From Aliivibrio finisterrensis_A (GTDB lineage Bacteria; Pseudomonadota; Gammaproteobacteria; Enterobacterales; Vibrionaceae): a stretch of DNA of 64,000 bases. Both the position numbers and the translations under genes were made by a program. Where the stretch lies: assembly GCF_004167675.1 (NCBI RefSeq), contig NZ_SEZQ01000006.1. One strand, given 5' to 3'. Positions 9,241-18,630 of the stretch are shown here, in pieces (the stretch's first letter is position 1; each line of letters begins with the position of its first letter). Under the pieces are notes generated by a model. It did not search any database. It saw only the letters and a list, made by a program, of their open reading frames with translations, and was not told the origin of the DNA.

Positions 9241-10935
9241 ATGAAGAACAACGCATTACATTGTCTCGTACTCGCTGGGGTAATGATGACACCAGTAACC
9301 ACTCTGGCGAATGACCACAACCCTAAACTCATCTTACAAATTACTGTAGATGGTCTTCGCGGTGATTTGTTAGAACGCTACAAGGCGAACTTTGGCGAAG
9401 ATGGTTTTCGCTACTTAATGGAAGATGGTACTTACTATACCAATGCTCATTATCAACACGGAAATACCGAAACGATTGTTGGGCATGTCTCCCTTGCTAC
9501 AGGAGCACCACCAAGTGCTCATGGCATGGTTGGTAATGTGTGGTATGACAGAAACGAAGAGCGCTTGGTCTATAACGTTGAAGATGGCAATTACAGCATG
9601 CTTACTTCCGGTGCGGGTGTAAATAAATCAACCGAGATCGACCCGACTCAAAAAGTAGCAACCCAAGATGGCCGATCTCCTGAGCCTATTTTATCCACCA
9701 CCTTTAGCGACGAACTCGCGATAGCAAGCAATGGTGAATCAAAAATATTCTCAGTATCAGTAAAAGACCGTGGCGCTATTTCATTAGGTGGCCATTCAGG
9801 GAAAGCATTTTGGTTCTCTAAAGCACAATCAGAGTTTGTGACCAGTAATTACTATTATGATGAGTACCCTACATGGGTAACCGCATGGAACCAACAAAAA
9901 GTACCTAACCAATACTCAGGAAAAAAATGGGCATTATCACTGCCTGAAGATAAATATACTTTAAAAGAAGGCAATCCCGATTACAAAGTTGACCTTGCAG
10001 GATTTAAACGTACCTTCCCTCACCCTTATGGCCCTGCAAGCTATAAATACTACAGCACCATGCTAACACTTAGCCCAGCTGGAGATGAAATCACGGGGAA
10101 CTTTGCTGAAACACTGCTTAAAGAAGAAGACTTAGGCAAAGGAAAGTTCACCGATTACCTTGCTGTGAGTTTCTCATCAAATGACTATGTGGTTCATATG
10201 TATGGCCCATCAAGTTTAGAAACAGAAGACAACTTAATTCGATTAGATAAAACCATTGCAAACTTACTTAAAAAAGTCGATAAGCAAGTTGGGTTGAAGA
10301 ATACATTGATTGTGCTGTCAGCCGATCACGGTGTGCCTGAAGCCCCTGCTACGGTTAATGCGTTAGGGGCAAATCAAGCCGCTTATTTCAATCAAAACAC
10401 CCTAATTTCTCCAGAGTTACTTGCGCGTTTAAAAAGCGAATTTGGTTTAGAAAAAGATGCCATTCGTTTATATGCTCAACCTTATGTCTATCTAAATCAT
10501 GAAGTAATCAAGAAGAAAGGCATAGCGTTAGATAAGGTACAAAAAGCAGTAGCAGAAGAACTGTTAAAAGTGAAAGGTATTGCTTACGCGGTAACAAGCT
10601 CAGATATTGAGAAAAACCAAGTACCAAACACTCACACCATGCAACTAGTGAAAAACAACTATCATCCAATGCGATCAGGCGATGTTTATGTGGTTTACAA
10701 CCCTAGAAACTACATTAATGACATGGATGGGCTAACCATTGCATCTACTCATGGTTCACCTTGGCGTTATGATACTCATGTTCCGGTTATCTTTGCTGGA
10801 TATAATATTGATGATGAAAAAGTAAGTCGCGAAATTACCCCTTACGACATTGCGCCAACCTTATCGAATGTTTTAGGTATCACACAACCAAGTGGCGCAA
10901 CTGGTGAGGTTTTGAAAGAAGTGACTCAACATTAA
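9241..10935 (+). CDS. PafA-like alkaline phosphatase family protein
   Basis: This is a 564-residue periplasmic phosphatase of the alkaline phosphatase superfamily, starting at ATG 9241 after AAGGA. An in-frame TTG at 9223 lies upstream of that site. A signal peptide runs to about TTLANDH. Residues expected for PafA-type monoesterases are present: metal Asp in VDGLRGD, nucleophile Thr in GNTETIVGH, Asn in MVGNVWYD, the Lys/Arg pair in SVKDRGAI, Asp and His in SSNDYVVHMYG, DH in SADHG, and the last His in STHGSPWRYDTH. PafA is Zn2+-dependent and hydrolyses phosphomonoesters. A terminator follows. It sits in the sulfatase block, whose enzymes share the same superfamily fold. Confidence 0.9.
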   Translation: MKNNALHCLVLAGVMMTPVTTLANDHNPKLILQITVDGLRGDLLERYKANFGEDGFRYLMEDGTYYTNAHYQHGNTETIVGHVSLATGAPPSAHGMVGNVWYDRNEERLVYNVEDGNYSMLTSGAGVNKSTEIDPTQKVATQDGRSPEPILSTTFSDELAIASNGESKIFSVSVKDRGAISLGGHSGKAFWFSKAQSEFVTSNYYYDEYPTWVTAWNQQKVPNQYSGKKWALSLPEDKYTLKEGNPDYKVDLAGFKRTFPHPYGPASYKYYSTMLTLSPAGDEITGNFAETLLKEEDLGKGKFTDYLAVSFSSNDYVVHMYGPSSLETEDNLIRLDKTIANLLKKVDKQVGLKNTLIVLSADHGVPEAPATVNALGANQAAYFNQNTLISPELLARLKSEFGLEKDAIRLYAQPYVYLNHEVIKKKGIALDKVQKAVAEELLKVKGIAYAVTSSDIEKNQVPNTHTMQLVKNNYHPMRSGDVYVVYNPRNYINDMDGLTIASTHGSPWRYDTHVPVIFAGYNIDDEKVSREITPYDIAPTLSNVLGITQPSGATGEVLKEVTQH

Positions 10936-10946
10936 ATACCGCCATC

Positions 10947-10981
10947 AAAAAAAGCAGCCTTATTATTGGGCTGCTTTTTTA
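10947..10981. terminator. Bidirectional terminator between phosphatase and lysR
   Basis: AAAGCAGCC and GGCTGCTTT form a stem with an AT-rich loop, flanked by an A-run on the left and a T-run on the right. It can stop both the phosphatase transcript and the convergent lysR transcript. Confidence 0.93.
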
Positions 10982-10994
10982 CTTTTGTGTCAAT

Positions 10995-11912
10995 CTAGTT
11001 AAATTCAGCTTTAGCTACTTTTTGTATTTGCTGTCTCAACCAACGATGTCCACTTTCTGTTGTTCTACTTGGATGCCAAATAGTACATAAATTGTGCTCT
11101 TGTTTCTCAAACGGTAAACCCAACGCTTTTAAATTATAGTAGTTACCCAAGCCATCCACCGCAGATTTTGGCATCAATCCTATCATCTCTGTTGAGCCAA
11201 TAATTGGCATCATTTCTAATGCTCCTGATGCTCTAATTACGATATTACGCCCTTCCAGCTCTTTAATGTCTTCTCCATTAAGTAAGCTGCTTCGGCTATG
11301 CCAACGAGCAGCTGCTACATGCTCTTCTTTTAAAAACTCATCAAGTGAAATAGACGTTTCTATCCTTGGGTGATCTTTGCTGCACACAACCATCAGTTTT
11401 TCAGAATATAAGACTTCTGATTTCAACATGGTTCTGCCACGGATAGCCATGTCTATGACTAAATCATATCGCTGTAAGCGCAAATCAGCCTCAAGATCCT
11501 CGGTAAATTGAGGATGTATTTCTAACGCAATATGAGGCGCAGCCTGTCGAATTTGACGCACCAATCTTGGAATAAAAGAATGAGTTACCGTAGAGACAAC
11601 GGCAATAGAAAAGATACGATTAGATGTTTTAGGATCAAACTCTCTTGACGCTGACAGTGTTGAAGTGAAATTTTTGAGTGCCGCCGACATAGCAGGATAA
11701 ATATCAGAGGCAAAGACCGTAGGCTCTACCCCTGTTGTGCTGCGGTGAAAAAGCGGATCATCATAAATTTCACGTAACCGCTTTAGCGCTTTACTTACTG
11801 CTGGCTGACTAATATCCATTCTGGCTGCAGCTTTTGATAGGTTACTTTCTTCATAAATAGCTACAAAGATAGGGATCAAATTTAATTCAGTACTTTTCAT
11901 AATAACCGTCAT
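10995..11912 (-). CDS. LysR family transcriptional regulator in the sulfatase/Bat block
   Basis: The 305-residue protein has a typical N-terminal winged helix-turn-helix (NLSKAAARMDISQPAVSKALKRLREIYDDPLFHRS) and a periplasmic-binding-like effector domain. An AGGAT sequence about 11 bases upstream supports ATG 11912; an internal ATG at 11900 is possible. It is oriented as the last gene after the moxR-bat operon, 51 bases behind batD. A perfect 11-bp inverted repeat (11914-11956) lies between batD and this gene. It is the natural candidate to bind the ATAAC-N5-GTTAT boxes at 18605 and 22814. The effector is unknown. Confidence 0.92.
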   Translation of the reverse strand: MTVIMKSTELNLIPIFVAIYEESNLSKAAARMDISQPAVSKALKRLREIYDDPLFHRSTTGVEPTVFASDIYPAMSAALKNFTSTLSASREFDPKTSNRIFSIAVVSTVTHSFIPRLVRQIRQAAPHIALEIHPQFTEDLEADLRLQRYDLVIDMAIRGRTMLKSEVLYSEKLMVVCSKDHPRIETSISLDEFLKEEHVAAARWHSRSSLLNGEDIKELEGRNIVIRASGALEMMPIIGSTEMIGLMPKSAVDGLGNYYNLKALGLPFEKQEHNLCTIWHPSRTTESGHRWLRQQIQKVAKAEFN

Positions 11913-11913
11913 G

Positions 11914-11956
11914 GTCTATTTATCCTGATTTCACTGTATATTATTGATAAATAGAC
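11914..11956. promoter_or_regulatory. Perfect inverted repeat at the start of lysR
   Basis: GTCTATTTATC (11914-11924) is repeated inverted as GATAAATAGAC (11946-11956) with 21 bases between. It starts one base upstream of the lysR start codon and ends just before the batD stop. It could be an autoregulatory site or an mRNA hairpin that masks the lysR ribosome site. No T-run follows, so a terminator is unlikely. Confidence 0.55.
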
Positions 11957-11963
11957 ACAAGCG

Positions 11964-13319
11964 CTATTCTTTAGTTTTGTGTGATTTCTCTTGAACATCG
12001 GTGTTTTTAGCAAGGTAATGCTCTCGGTATTTATCCAACTGAGGAAGTACTCTTTTAGGTGTTAATCTAGTAAATAAAGCGATTAACGGACTCGATAAAA
12101 CATTGACCTTCTTCCAAACCGCCCGCGATAGTGACACTGTCACCTTTTTACTTTGAAAATCTGTCGAGTCTTGCTGCCACTTATTAACCTGAGAGTGCTT
12201 TTTAAGTTCAAGTTGCTGATGCTGTTGTCGTAACACACGATAAAGCAATACTCTTACCTGGCTCCATTGACCATGCTTAACCGCCCTTGAATAGATCCAC
12301 CACGCAGGTAAAGGGTGCGTTTTATAATAATGTCTTATGCGTACCACAACAAAACCAATGAAAATAACACTGGCTGATACCCCCAGAATAAAAGTCCAAT
12401 AGGCTTTTAACCATGACTGGAATGTATGCGAGACCTTAACCGTTTCTCCAGCTACCTCAATGGTTTTTAGTTGCTGAGAATCCAAATCCCACCATGTTAA
12501 TTGATAGGCAGGAAAAGTGAGCTCACCTCCAGCCTGCAGCACATACACACTCGACTCTTTGCGTTCTGAAAAATAATCACCGCGCGTTTGAGAGTCTGAA
12601 AGTTGATTGGGTTGCGGGTAGCTTTGGTATTCATTACTAGAAGAACTATTTATTATATTAGGCAGTAACATTGCTAAGGTATCTTCACCTCTAATAGTGA
12701 GTGTTCGAGTTATTGTATCTCCGACTTTTAACTCCTCACTTGAGCGATTCCATTGCTGATCAATGCTTAGATTACGTCCAGATACCCACGTTTGATCGTC
12801 CGTTAATAACCCGGATGGTATTGCTGCTGTAAATTGCTGTGGTGCACTGTATAAGGTGCCTGATACATTACCGCCTCCCTCACGGGAAACCTCGATATTC
12901 ACTTCGGTAGAAGGCACCACAAAGCGCCCTTTCTCTTGCGGGTATAAGGTAATTTCCCAACGTTGGTGACTCCAAGTGATCCCATCTTTTCGTTCAGTAA
13001 AATTGGTCGCTAACGTATTTCGCTGTTTAGTCACGACATTCGGGATCTCAATATTGGCAATACGAGTACCACTGGTAAACCATCTTGGTGTTGCAACTTC
13101 AATATAAAGAATGATTTGCTCATTGACCGCGTAGCGAGGCGTTTTAAGTGATGTTTCCTTATTAGCTGGTTCACTAAGCCACGTTTTTATTACTACTCTG
13201 TCTGATTTAGTTAACTCATTTGTTGATGTCGCGTGCGTTGGAAAGCTGAAACCCGCTACTATCATAATAACGAAGAACATTAGATGAGTTGTGCCGTATT
13301 TACTAATAGTCATCTTCAC
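11964..13319 (-). CDS. BatD family protein
   Basis: The 451-residue envelope protein has an N-terminal signal peptide (MFFVIMIVAGFSFPTHA), a long beta-rich periplasmic region with immunoglobulin-like character (RFVVPSTEVNIEV, GDTITRTLTIRGED), one membrane helix (FILGVSASVIFIGFVVV) and a basic cytoplasmic tail. This matches BatD of Bacteroides/Leptospira aerotolerance operons. The annotated start is GTG 13319, overlapping the stop of the previous gene (GTGA). ATG 13313, two codons in, is better spaced from GAGGGAG. BatD proteins are thought to work with VWA-domain BatA/BatB in the membrane; the molecular role is not established. Confidence 0.85.
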   Translation of the reverse strand: MKMTISKYGTTHLMFFVIMIVAGFSFPTHATSTNELTKSDRVVIKTWLSEPANKETSLKTPRYAVNEQIILYIEVATPRWFTSGTRIANIEIPNVVTKQRNTLATNFTERKDGITWSHQRWEITLYPQEKGRFVVPSTEVNIEVSREGGGNVSGTLYSAPQQFTAAIPSGLLTDDQTWVSGRNLSIDQQWNRSSEELKVGDTITRTLTIRGEDTLAMLLPNIINSSSSNEYQSYPQPNQLSDSQTRGDYFSERKESSVYVLQAGGELTFPAYQLTWWDLDSQQLKTIEVAGETVKVSHTFQSWLKAYWTFILGVSASVIFIGFVVVRIRHYYKTHPLPAWWIYSRAVKHGQWSQVRVLLYRVLRQQHQQLELKKHSQVNKWQQDSTDFQSKKVTVSLSRAVWKKVNVLSSPLIALFTRLTPKRVLPQLDKYREHYLAKNTDVQEKSHKTKE

Positions 13320-15013
13320 TTCTCCCTCACTGCATCTATTGCGTGATTGCGCGTTTGTTCGTATCGTTGTAATTGAAACTTAGCACGTAAGAAATATTTA
13401 GGATCGGCCTCTACTCTACGTAGCCATTTATCTGCTAGTTCTTGACTGCCCAAAATCTCATTGGCATTAAGGCTCTCTTTTGTCATTAAAGAGGCATCAA
13501 CCTCTTCATCGGCACCATCACCGGTTTTAGGTTGATCGTCTGCTAATTCAAACGACTCTTCAGGGCCATCGGTTGTGCCTTTTTGGCTTTCACTGGTACG
13601 GTTTACTTCATCGACAATGCTTTGCATAACCAACAAATTATTTTCAACTCTTTCTTTTAACTCTGAATCGATATCATCGCTTAATAAATCCTGATAAATA
13701 TCTCGTGCTGCCACATATTCTCTTTGTCTTGCTAGCGCATTCGCCGCATTAAACAGACCTAAATCAGATTTCACTTGTAAAAATGCGCTGTGAGCTAATT
13801 GGTATTCACCAGCATAGTAATACGCAGTTCCTTTTTTAAGTGGGTCTTGATACTGTTTTGCCGCTTTTAAATAGTCTGATTGTTCAAAATACCATTGCCC
13901 TTGCTGATCTTCTGTCAGCCATAAATCCATCCAGCCATCAGTAATTTTTTGCCATAATGTCACCGTACTCACTGGCTCTTCAGATTTGGCTTTTAAACTC
14001 ACGTTTTCAGCGTAGGTTGGCGTTGAATATAAGGTTGGAAAAGCCACACATGCCATTAAACACCATTTCACTAACCAGCCTTTTCTAAACCATGAAAGCA
14101 TCAATAACGCGACCAAGAACAGTAAATAGTAACCCATGTCTTTCCACGGCATCGCTGACTCATTATTCAACTGCATATGGCGCTGAATTTTATTGTTGAG
14201 TGATTGAATATCACGGTCATCAACCGTCACCGTCACCACGCTGCCATTACTTTTTCGCGCTAACGTTTGTAATGAGGATAAATCCATTGGGTTATCACTC
14301 ACTTTATCTTTATTACCTGCCGCTAGCACCAATAGTTGATGTGAGCTATTTTGAAAATACTCTTCATACGCTTGAATTGTCTTAGGATTAACACCGTCAC
14401 TGATCAGTAAAACGCTTCCTGCGCTGTTATCACCAAGTTGTGGTTCTATTAATGCTAGTGCACTCTCTGCACTCTTCCCTTCAACTGGCATAATATCTGG
14501 GTTAATTGCGGCTAAAAACGGAGCAAAAACGGAGTTATCTTTGGTTAATGGCATGGCTAAATGTGCGGATCCGGATAATACGACAAGCCCGGTTTTTCCA
14601 CCTTTACGCTCATTAAGTAAATCTCGGATCTTCTGTTTCGACCGTTCTAATCGACTCGGGGCTAAGTCTTTTTGCAACATCGATGGGCTGTTGTCTAATA
14701 CAATTAACAACGCCGCTTTATCTTCACCAAACGGGGACGGTTCACGCTCCCAAGTTGGCCCTGCACACACGATAATAGCAATAAACATAGAAACACTGAG
14801 CAACTTAAGCGGAAGCTGTTTTTTCCACCCCATATCATTGATGGTTAATGCCGAACGCAAATGCTCGGGTAATACATCTTGCCATTCATTCTTACTGTCC
14901 TGCTTCCAACGTAAATAAACTAATAATGCAAGAGGAAGTAAAGCCAATAGCCACCAAGGTCGAATAAAATGAAACTGCTCAACGATTTGTTGCCACATAA
15001 GAGAATCAAACAT
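13316..15013 (-). CDS. VWA domain plus TPR protein (BatB-BatC fusion)
   Basis: This is a 565-residue membrane protein. Two N-terminal helices (WWLLALLPLALLVYL and a second near residue 75) precede a von Willebrand A domain with the MIDAS sequence VLDNSPSM and SDGVNP. A further membrane helix follows near residue 295 (MGYYLLFLVALLMLSWF). The second half has TPR-like repeats (YYYAGEYQLAHSAFLQVK, AANALARQREYVAARDIYQDLL) and an acidic tail. In Bacteroidetes BatB and BatC are separate; here they form one chain. It overlaps the upstream VWA gene by 8 bases and batD by 4, so translation is coupled. Confidence 0.9.
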   Translation of the reverse strand: MFDSLMWQQIVEQFHFIRPWWLLALLPLALLVYLRWKQDSKNEWQDVLPEHLRSALTINDMGWKKQLPLKLLSVSMFIAIIVCAGPTWEREPSPFGEDKAALLIVLDNSPSMLQKDLAPSRLERSKQKIRDLLNERKGGKTGLVVLSGSAHLAMPLTKDNSVFAPFLAAINPDIMPVEGKSAESALALIEPQLGDNSAGSVLLISDGVNPKTIQAYEEYFQNSSHQLLVLAAGNKDKVSDNPMDLSSLQTLARKSNGSVVTVTVDDRDIQSLNNKIQRHMQLNNESAMPWKDMGYYLLFLVALLMLSWFRKGWLVKWCLMACVAFPTLYSTPTYAENVSLKAKSEEPVSTVTLWQKITDGWMDLWLTEDQQGQWYFEQSDYLKAAKQYQDPLKKGTAYYYAGEYQLAHSAFLQVKSDLGLFNAANALARQREYVAARDIYQDLLSDDIDSELKERVENNLLVMQSIVDEVNRTSESQKGTTDGPEESFELADDQPKTGDGADEEVDASLMTKESLNANEILGSQELADKWLRRVEADPKYFLRAKFQLQRYEQTRNHAIDAVREK

Positions 15014-16073
15014 CCGCCTCTCCTGCTTTAAAATAACGTTTAACAGTCACTAAGCTAAACGCCAATAAATACATAATAACGATCAACATTACTGGGTAGT
15101 AATGTATTGATTGCTTTGGACGATAAGTCGTACTCTCATACAATTGCGGTTCTAATTTTCCAATTTCATCATAGGCCAAACTTAATTCGTCACGGTTCAT
15201 CGCCTCAAATGCATTACCACCGGATAATTTAGCAACGCGATTTATGACTTCCATATCAAGCGCTTGTTCACCCACGGTTTTTGGGTCCCCCATCGCTATC
15301 ATATGAATACGAACCCCTTTCGCAGCAGCGACTTTTGCGGCATCTATTGGTTCAACATAACTGCCTGTGTCATTACCATCGGTTAGTACAATTGCAACTT
15401 TTTCTCTTGGTTTTATATCAATCGTATTATCTAGTTTTACCGCCGTTTCATCGTCACCACTTTGCTCGAATACTTTTATCGCTAAACCAATAGCATCTCC
15501 TAAATGGGTACTTTGCCCAGCCATTGCCACATCGGTTTGATTAAGCAATTCAAGCCAAACTTTTTGATCAGCGGTAAATGGCGTTTGAACAAAAGCCGCA
15601 TCGCCAAACAAAATGAGCCCTAAACGATCGCCTTTTCTGGTTTTCACAAAATCGGATAACACCTCTTTAGCAGCGTCTAAACGTGAAATGGATTGGCGCT
15701 CACCATTATCAGTTCGAGTAGAAGAAACGAAGTCTCGCTCAGCCATTGAGCCAGATAAATCGACCACAACCATAACATCTCGTCCTAATTGCTCACGGGT
15801 TTGAGGCTCCCCTAAAATGGTCGGTTTGGTTAACGCTAAAACCAATAGTCCCCAAGATAAAATCAAAATCGCTTTTTGCCACACACTAGGAGTCAGCTGA
15901 CTTGCCCCATCAGATGGTGTTTCATCTAAGGCTTTAGCAACCACATCAAAGAATGGAACCTTTATGGCTGATTGACGAGTGCGATAAGCAGGAATAAACC
16001 AATAAATAACCATTGGTAATGGCAGTATCCACCACCAATACGGGTTCGCAAATTCAAGTTGATCAATTAACAT
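15006..16073 (-). CDS. BatA-like VWA domain membrane protein
   Basis: The 355-residue protein starts at ATG 16073, with AGGGGAA upstream; the open frame runs 15 codons further but without a ribosome site. It has two N-terminal membrane helices, a VWA domain with intact MIDAS (VVDLSGSMAERD, later VLTDGNDTGS), and a C-terminal membrane helix (YYPVMLIVIMYLLAFSLV). VWA proteins of Bat operons bind divalent metal through the DxSxS motif and are thought to mediate protein assembly under MoxR control. It overlaps the DUF4381 gene by 11 bases. Confidence 0.9.
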   Translation of the reverse strand: MLIDQLEFANPYWWWILPLPMVIYWFIPAYRTRQSAIKVPFFDVVAKALDETPSDGASQLTPSVWQKAILILSWGLLVLALTKPTILGEPQTREQLGRDVMVVVDLSGSMAERDFVSSTRTDNGERQSISRLDAAKEVLSDFVKTRKGDRLGLILFGDAAFVQTPFTADQKVWLELLNQTDVAMAGQSTHLGDAIGLAIKVFEQSGDDETAVKLDNTIDIKPREKVAIVLTDGNDTGSYVEPIDAAKVAAAKGVRIHMIAMGDPKTVGEQALDMEVINRVAKLSGGNAFEAMNRDELSLAYDEIGKLEPQLYESTTYRPKQSIHYYPVMLIVIMYLLAFSLVTVKRYFKAGEADV

Positions 16074-16599
16074 TCGCTTCCCCCTGATGATGACGTAGCC
16101 ACGCTTCACACATGGCAAGTAATTGCTGTAACTCTTGAAACGTTAATTGATTTTTACTCTGAACTAACGCTTTCATCCACCCTTTACCAATGTCATCATC
16201 AAAAGGGGTCGAACTTTGCGGAAAATAACCGTCGATTACGCAAAGAAAATCATGACCAAAAACAGGAGCATGTTGAGGATTCAGATAAACAACCGTAGCT
16301 TTCATCACCTCAAATAAATCATGAGTTAGTTGCTGACTCACTTGCGACTTATTCGACATTTTCACTTGCTCATCAAGCCTTACCTTCATGGAAATAACGA
16401 GTATTAAAGCTTCACGACGATAGCGATTTCCCCACCACTTTTTTCCCCACTTTATGGCTTTGTAGAGACTAAAAACGACCAAAGTAATAGCGATTATTTT
16501 CCACCCTAACGTTTGAGGAAACCAGCTGACATGTTCAGGGGTAACCACTTCACTCAGATCTCTTAATATATAGCTGCTTGGTGGTGTATGAAGGCTCAT
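16063..16599 (-). CDS. DUF4381 domain protein
   Basis: The 178-residue protein has a Pro/Trp-rich N-terminus (DLSEVVTPEHVSWFPQTLGWKIIAITLVVFSLYKAIKWGKKWW) containing one membrane helix, followed by a helical cytoplasmic domain. This layout and its position between the DUF58 and VWA genes are standard for DUF4381 in MoxR/Bat operons. AGGAGG lies just ahead of ATG 16599. The start overlaps the DUF58 stop as ATGA. No enzymatic motif is present. Confidence 0.88.
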   Translation of the reverse strand: MSLHTPPSSYILRDLSEVVTPEHVSWFPQTLGWKIIAITLVVFSLYKAIKWGKKWWGNRYRREALILVISMKVRLDEQVKMSNKSQVSQQLTHDLFEVMKATVVYLNPQHAPVFGHDFLCVIDGYFPQSSTPFDDDIGKGWMKALVQSKNQLTFQELQQLLAMCEAWLRHHQGEANVN

Positions 16600-17534
16600 C
16601 GACGACCTCCTACAGCACGTTTAAATTGTTCGATATGAGCACCTGACGTATCTGTCTCGATAACGGGCAACCCTTTTGCAGCCATGAGTTGGATCAATTG
16701 TTCTCTTTTTAAACTTTGCTGTTCACTTAACCCTTTATTGGCTAAATCAAACTTCTTTTCCTCATTAATACTAATTTGCAATGAACCATCGCCAACAACC
16801 CAGTCGTTATGTAATGCTGGAAGATGGGATTCAAAAGGATCAGAGATAAGCACACCAAGTACGTCGTTATGCTTTTGAAGGTGCTTTAAATGGGTAATAT
16901 CATCCGGTGTAGTGCCATGCCAATCACTAAGAATGATGATTGTCGTTTCTTTTAATTTTAGGCGTCCTAATAAGGTGACAAATTGAGAGAAGCTCACCGC
17001 ATCACTGTCTTTACTCATCACATCTAACGAATGATTTGTATTGGCTAACAACTTTAATCGATGGAGTAAATCCCCTTGAGATCGTTTTGCGGTTAACCAA
17101 TGCAGTTTCTCTGTTGATTGAAGAACAAACCCCACTCGATCACTGTCTTGTAATATTCGCCAAGCCGTTAATGCTGCAAGCTCTGCTGCAACGACCGATT
17201 TCATGGTATCGACAGATGAGAAGTACATGCTACTGCGTTGATCGACACAAATAATAAAATGACGATCTTTCTCTTCAGTATAGGAGCGAACATGAGGCTT
17301 ACCGGTTCGCATCGTGACTTTCCAATCCAGATTACGAATGTCATCGCCGAGTTGGTAATGTCTTAGCTCTTCAAAATTTAAACCTCGCCCCCGAAAAATA
17401 GACGAATGGCGACCAGACAACGCAGTACCTGATTTTAAATTCGGTAATAAACTGAACGCCCTCGCTTGGGATTGCAGTTTAATTAGCTTGCTGTAATCAC
17501 AATGTATTCGTGGATCAGTACTTTTATCCTTCAT
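16596..17534 (-). CDS. DUF58 domain protein
   Basis: The 312-residue soluble protein carries the DUF58 signature: GRGLNFEELRHYQLGDDIRNLDWK and RTGKPHVRSYTEEKDRHFIICVDQ. The latter opens a VWA-like fold (DQRSSM in place of a classical DxSxS). DUF58 proteins are regularly encoded directly after MoxR ATPases and are proposed partners or clients. It lies 8 bases after moxR and overlaps the DUF4381 gene by 4. No membrane segment is visible. Confidence 0.9.
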   Translation of the reverse strand: MKDKSTDPRIHCDYSKLIKLQSQARAFSLLPNLKSGTALSGRHSSIFRGRGLNFEELRHYQLGDDIRNLDWKVTMRTGKPHVRSYTEEKDRHFIICVDQRSSMYFSSVDTMKSVVAAELAALTAWRILQDSDRVGFVLQSTEKLHWLTAKRSQGDLLHRLKLLANTNHSLDVMSKDSDAVSFSQFVTLLGRLKLKETTIIILSDWHGTTPDDITHLKHLQKHNDVLGVLISDPFESHLPALHNDWVVGDGSLQISINEEKKFDLANKGLSEQQSLKREQLIQLMAAKGLPVIETDTSGAHIEQFKRAVGGRR

Positions 17535-17542
17535 AAAAAGCC

Positions 17543-18547
17543 CTACCCAATAACAACGTGATCCAATAACTCATTAATGACTTGCTCTTGCGTTACGCCA
17601 TCCGCCAACGCGTCGTAGCTCAAGGTTACACGATGCCCCAACACAGAATGAGCCATTGCTCGTATATCATCGGGTTCTACGTAATCTCGACCTTGCAACC
17701 ACGCATAAGCTCGCGCACATTTATCCAGAGAGATCGACGCTCGAGGGCTTGAGCCGATTTCAATCCAGCGAGATAAATTAGACTCGTTATAACGCTCAGG
17801 TTTACGTGTCGCCATAACTAAGGCGACGATATAACGCTCACTGATCTCAGAGACTTCAATTTGAGATAACTCGCTTCTTGCTTGCATGACGACAGAAGGA
17901 TCAAGCTGAATATTAACTGCGCTTTCTGATTTATCTTCCTTTTTTTCCACTGCCTGCTTTTGAAAAGATTCTTCGCCACGCACAAGGCGTATAATGTCTA
18001 ATTCGGCCTCATCATCAGGGTAATCAACAGAAACCTTCATAATAAATCGGTCCATTTGCGCTTCTGGTAATGGATATGTACCTTCTTGTTCTACTGGGTT
18101 TTGTGTGGCGAGTACCATGAAAAGTTCAGGTAAGGTGTGGGTTTGATCGCCAACGGTGATCGTGCCTTCCGCCATCGCTTCTAACAATGCCGCTTGTACT
18201 TTAGCTGGCGCACGGTTAATTTCATCCGCCAATACTATGCTGTTAAAAATAGGTCCCGGTTGAAAATGCAGTTGTGGTTTGCCATTTAACTCTTGATAAA
18301 CCTCAGTACCCGTAACATCCGATGGAAGAAGATCTGGTGTAAATTGAATCCGCCCAAACGAGGTATGTAAATTATCTGCTAATGATTTAACTGAACGTGT
18401 TTTAGCGGTCCCGGGGAGGCCTTCAAGCAACACATGACCTTGAGTTAATAACCCAATAACCAACGAGCGAACCACGTGAGACTGACCAATGACAGACTGT
18501 TCAACTTGTGTTATCAGTGTATTTATTGCCTGCTGGGTTTGATTCAT
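17543..18547 (-). CDS. MoxR family AAA+ ATPase
   Basis: The 334-residue AAA+ ATPase has Walker A GLPGTAKT, Walker B VLADEINRAP and the MoxR motifs MATQNPVEQEGTYPLPEAQMDRF. MoxR ATPases act as chaperones that assemble or activate VWA-domain protein complexes. It is the first gene of a tightly packed operon (moxR, DUF58, DUF4381, batA, batB-C, batD). GGGAGC precedes the ATG. An ATAAC-N5-GTTAT box lies 58-72 bases upstream of the start and may control the operon. Confidence 0.95.
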   Translation of the reverse strand: MNQTQQAINTLITQVEQSVIGQSHVVRSLVIGLLTQGHVLLEGLPGTAKTRSVKSLADNLHTSFGRIQFTPDLLPSDVTGTEVYQELNGKPQLHFQPGPIFNSIVLADEINRAPAKVQAALLEAMAEGTITVGDQTHTLPELFMVLATQNPVEQEGTYPLPEAQMDRFIMKVSVDYPDDEAELDIIRLVRGEESFQKQAVEKKEDKSESAVNIQLDPSVVMQARSELSQIEVSEISERYIVALVMATRKPERYNESNLSRWIEIGSSPRASISLDKCARAYAWLQGRDYVEPDDIRAMAHSVLGHRVTLSYDALADGVTQEQVINELLDHVVIG

Positions 18548-18604
18548 GTTTGCTCCCTATTCTAACGAGATAAATTTTATCTGTTCATTGTAAATACTTG
18601 CTCT

Positions 18605-18619
18605 ATAACTATTGGTTAT
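18605..18619 (-). promoter_or_regulatory. LysR-type box (ATAAC-N5-GTTAT) upstream of moxR
   Basis: The perfect dyad ATAACTATTGGTTAT contains the T-N11-A core typical of LysR-type sites. Read toward moxR it is ATAACCAATAGTTAT, one base different from ATAACCATTAGTTAT at 22814, upstream of the intact sulfatase. The shared motif suggests co-regulation, plausibly by the LysR at 10995. Confidence 0.5.
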
Positions 18620-18630
18620 ACCGATCATCA

